DNA of 64,000 nucleotides from Gordionus sp. m RMFG-2023 (lineage: Eukaryota; Nematomorpha; Gordioida; Chordodea; Parachordodidae). Location of the stretch: the NCBI RefSeq assembly GCF_954871325.1, contig NC_088778.1:3753743-3817742 (forward strand), given 5' to 3'. The notes under the pieces are model-generated. The model made no database searches, was not told the DNA's origin, and worked only from the letters and a program-made list of their open reading frames with translations. Below, in pieces: positions 49,263 through 64,000 of the stretch (positions are counted from its first letter, which is position 1; each line of letters opens with the position of its first letter). The position numbers and the translations under genes are program-made.

Positions 49263-64000
<14,738 letters not shown>

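Overview
This is AT-rich, intron-bearing animal DNA. The metazoan assignment rests on a RasGRP-type Ras exchange factor (RasGEF + paired EF-hands + C1), a nuclear-type uracil-DNA glycosylase with a PCNA-binding N-terminus, and a pyrimidine-nucleotide mitochondrial carrier. Introns fall into two classes: many of only 37-47 nt, and a few of 1.4-5.2 kb filled with mobile elements. Short introns plus high AT would suit an invertebrate such as a flatworm, but the sequence does not fix the taxon.

Layout. 0.6-8.1 kb: isolated + strand exons of unrecognised genes (a coiled-coil terminal exon, a two-exon 3' end, one internal exon). 10.72-17.46 kb: a complete UNG gene on +, eight exons closing to 271 codons, whose sixth intron (5,243 nt) holds a hAT transposon with GC-rich ends. 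17.98-18.31 kb: the 3' exon of an unknown - strand gene, tail-to-tail with UNG. 18.5-22.5 kb: fold-back elements and MITEs. 23.8-24.15 kb: the 3' end of a coiled-coil gene on -. 25.5-26.5 kb: decayed coding relics. 27.45-30.37 kb: a complete SLC25A33/36-like carrier on -, seven exons closing to 368 codons, with a tRNA-headed SINE-like element in its last intron. 33.7-34.1 kb: a + strand exon resembling the C-terminal part of a ZP domain. 37-45.8 kb: mostly repeats, including a heavily decayed LINE on + (about 39.4-41.4 kb), plus two orphan + strand exons (37.93 and 42.69 kb). 46.14-47.70 kb: a Tc1/mariner-superfamily transposon with TIRs and TA flanks. 49.26-64.0 kb: most of a RasGRP gene on +, open at the right edge, with an antisense LINE bearing a restriction-like-endonuclease signature in its largest intron.

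The three recognisable genes (base-excision repair, mitochondrial pyrimidine-nucleotide transport, DAG/calcium-controlled Ras activation) share no obvious operon or pathway; they are ordinary neighbours in a repeat-rich region. The most distinctive observations are structural: a 37-nt micro-exon that completes a textbook C1 zinc pattern, a 176-residue insertion inside the RasGRP catalytic domain, a perfect U12-type AT-AC 5' splice-site match at the end of a RasGRP N-terminal exon, a hAT MITE family with verified 8-bp target duplications, and two copies of one LINE group at very different stages of decay. I found no CRISPR array, no bacterial-type operon and no convincing functional tRNA or rRNA gene.
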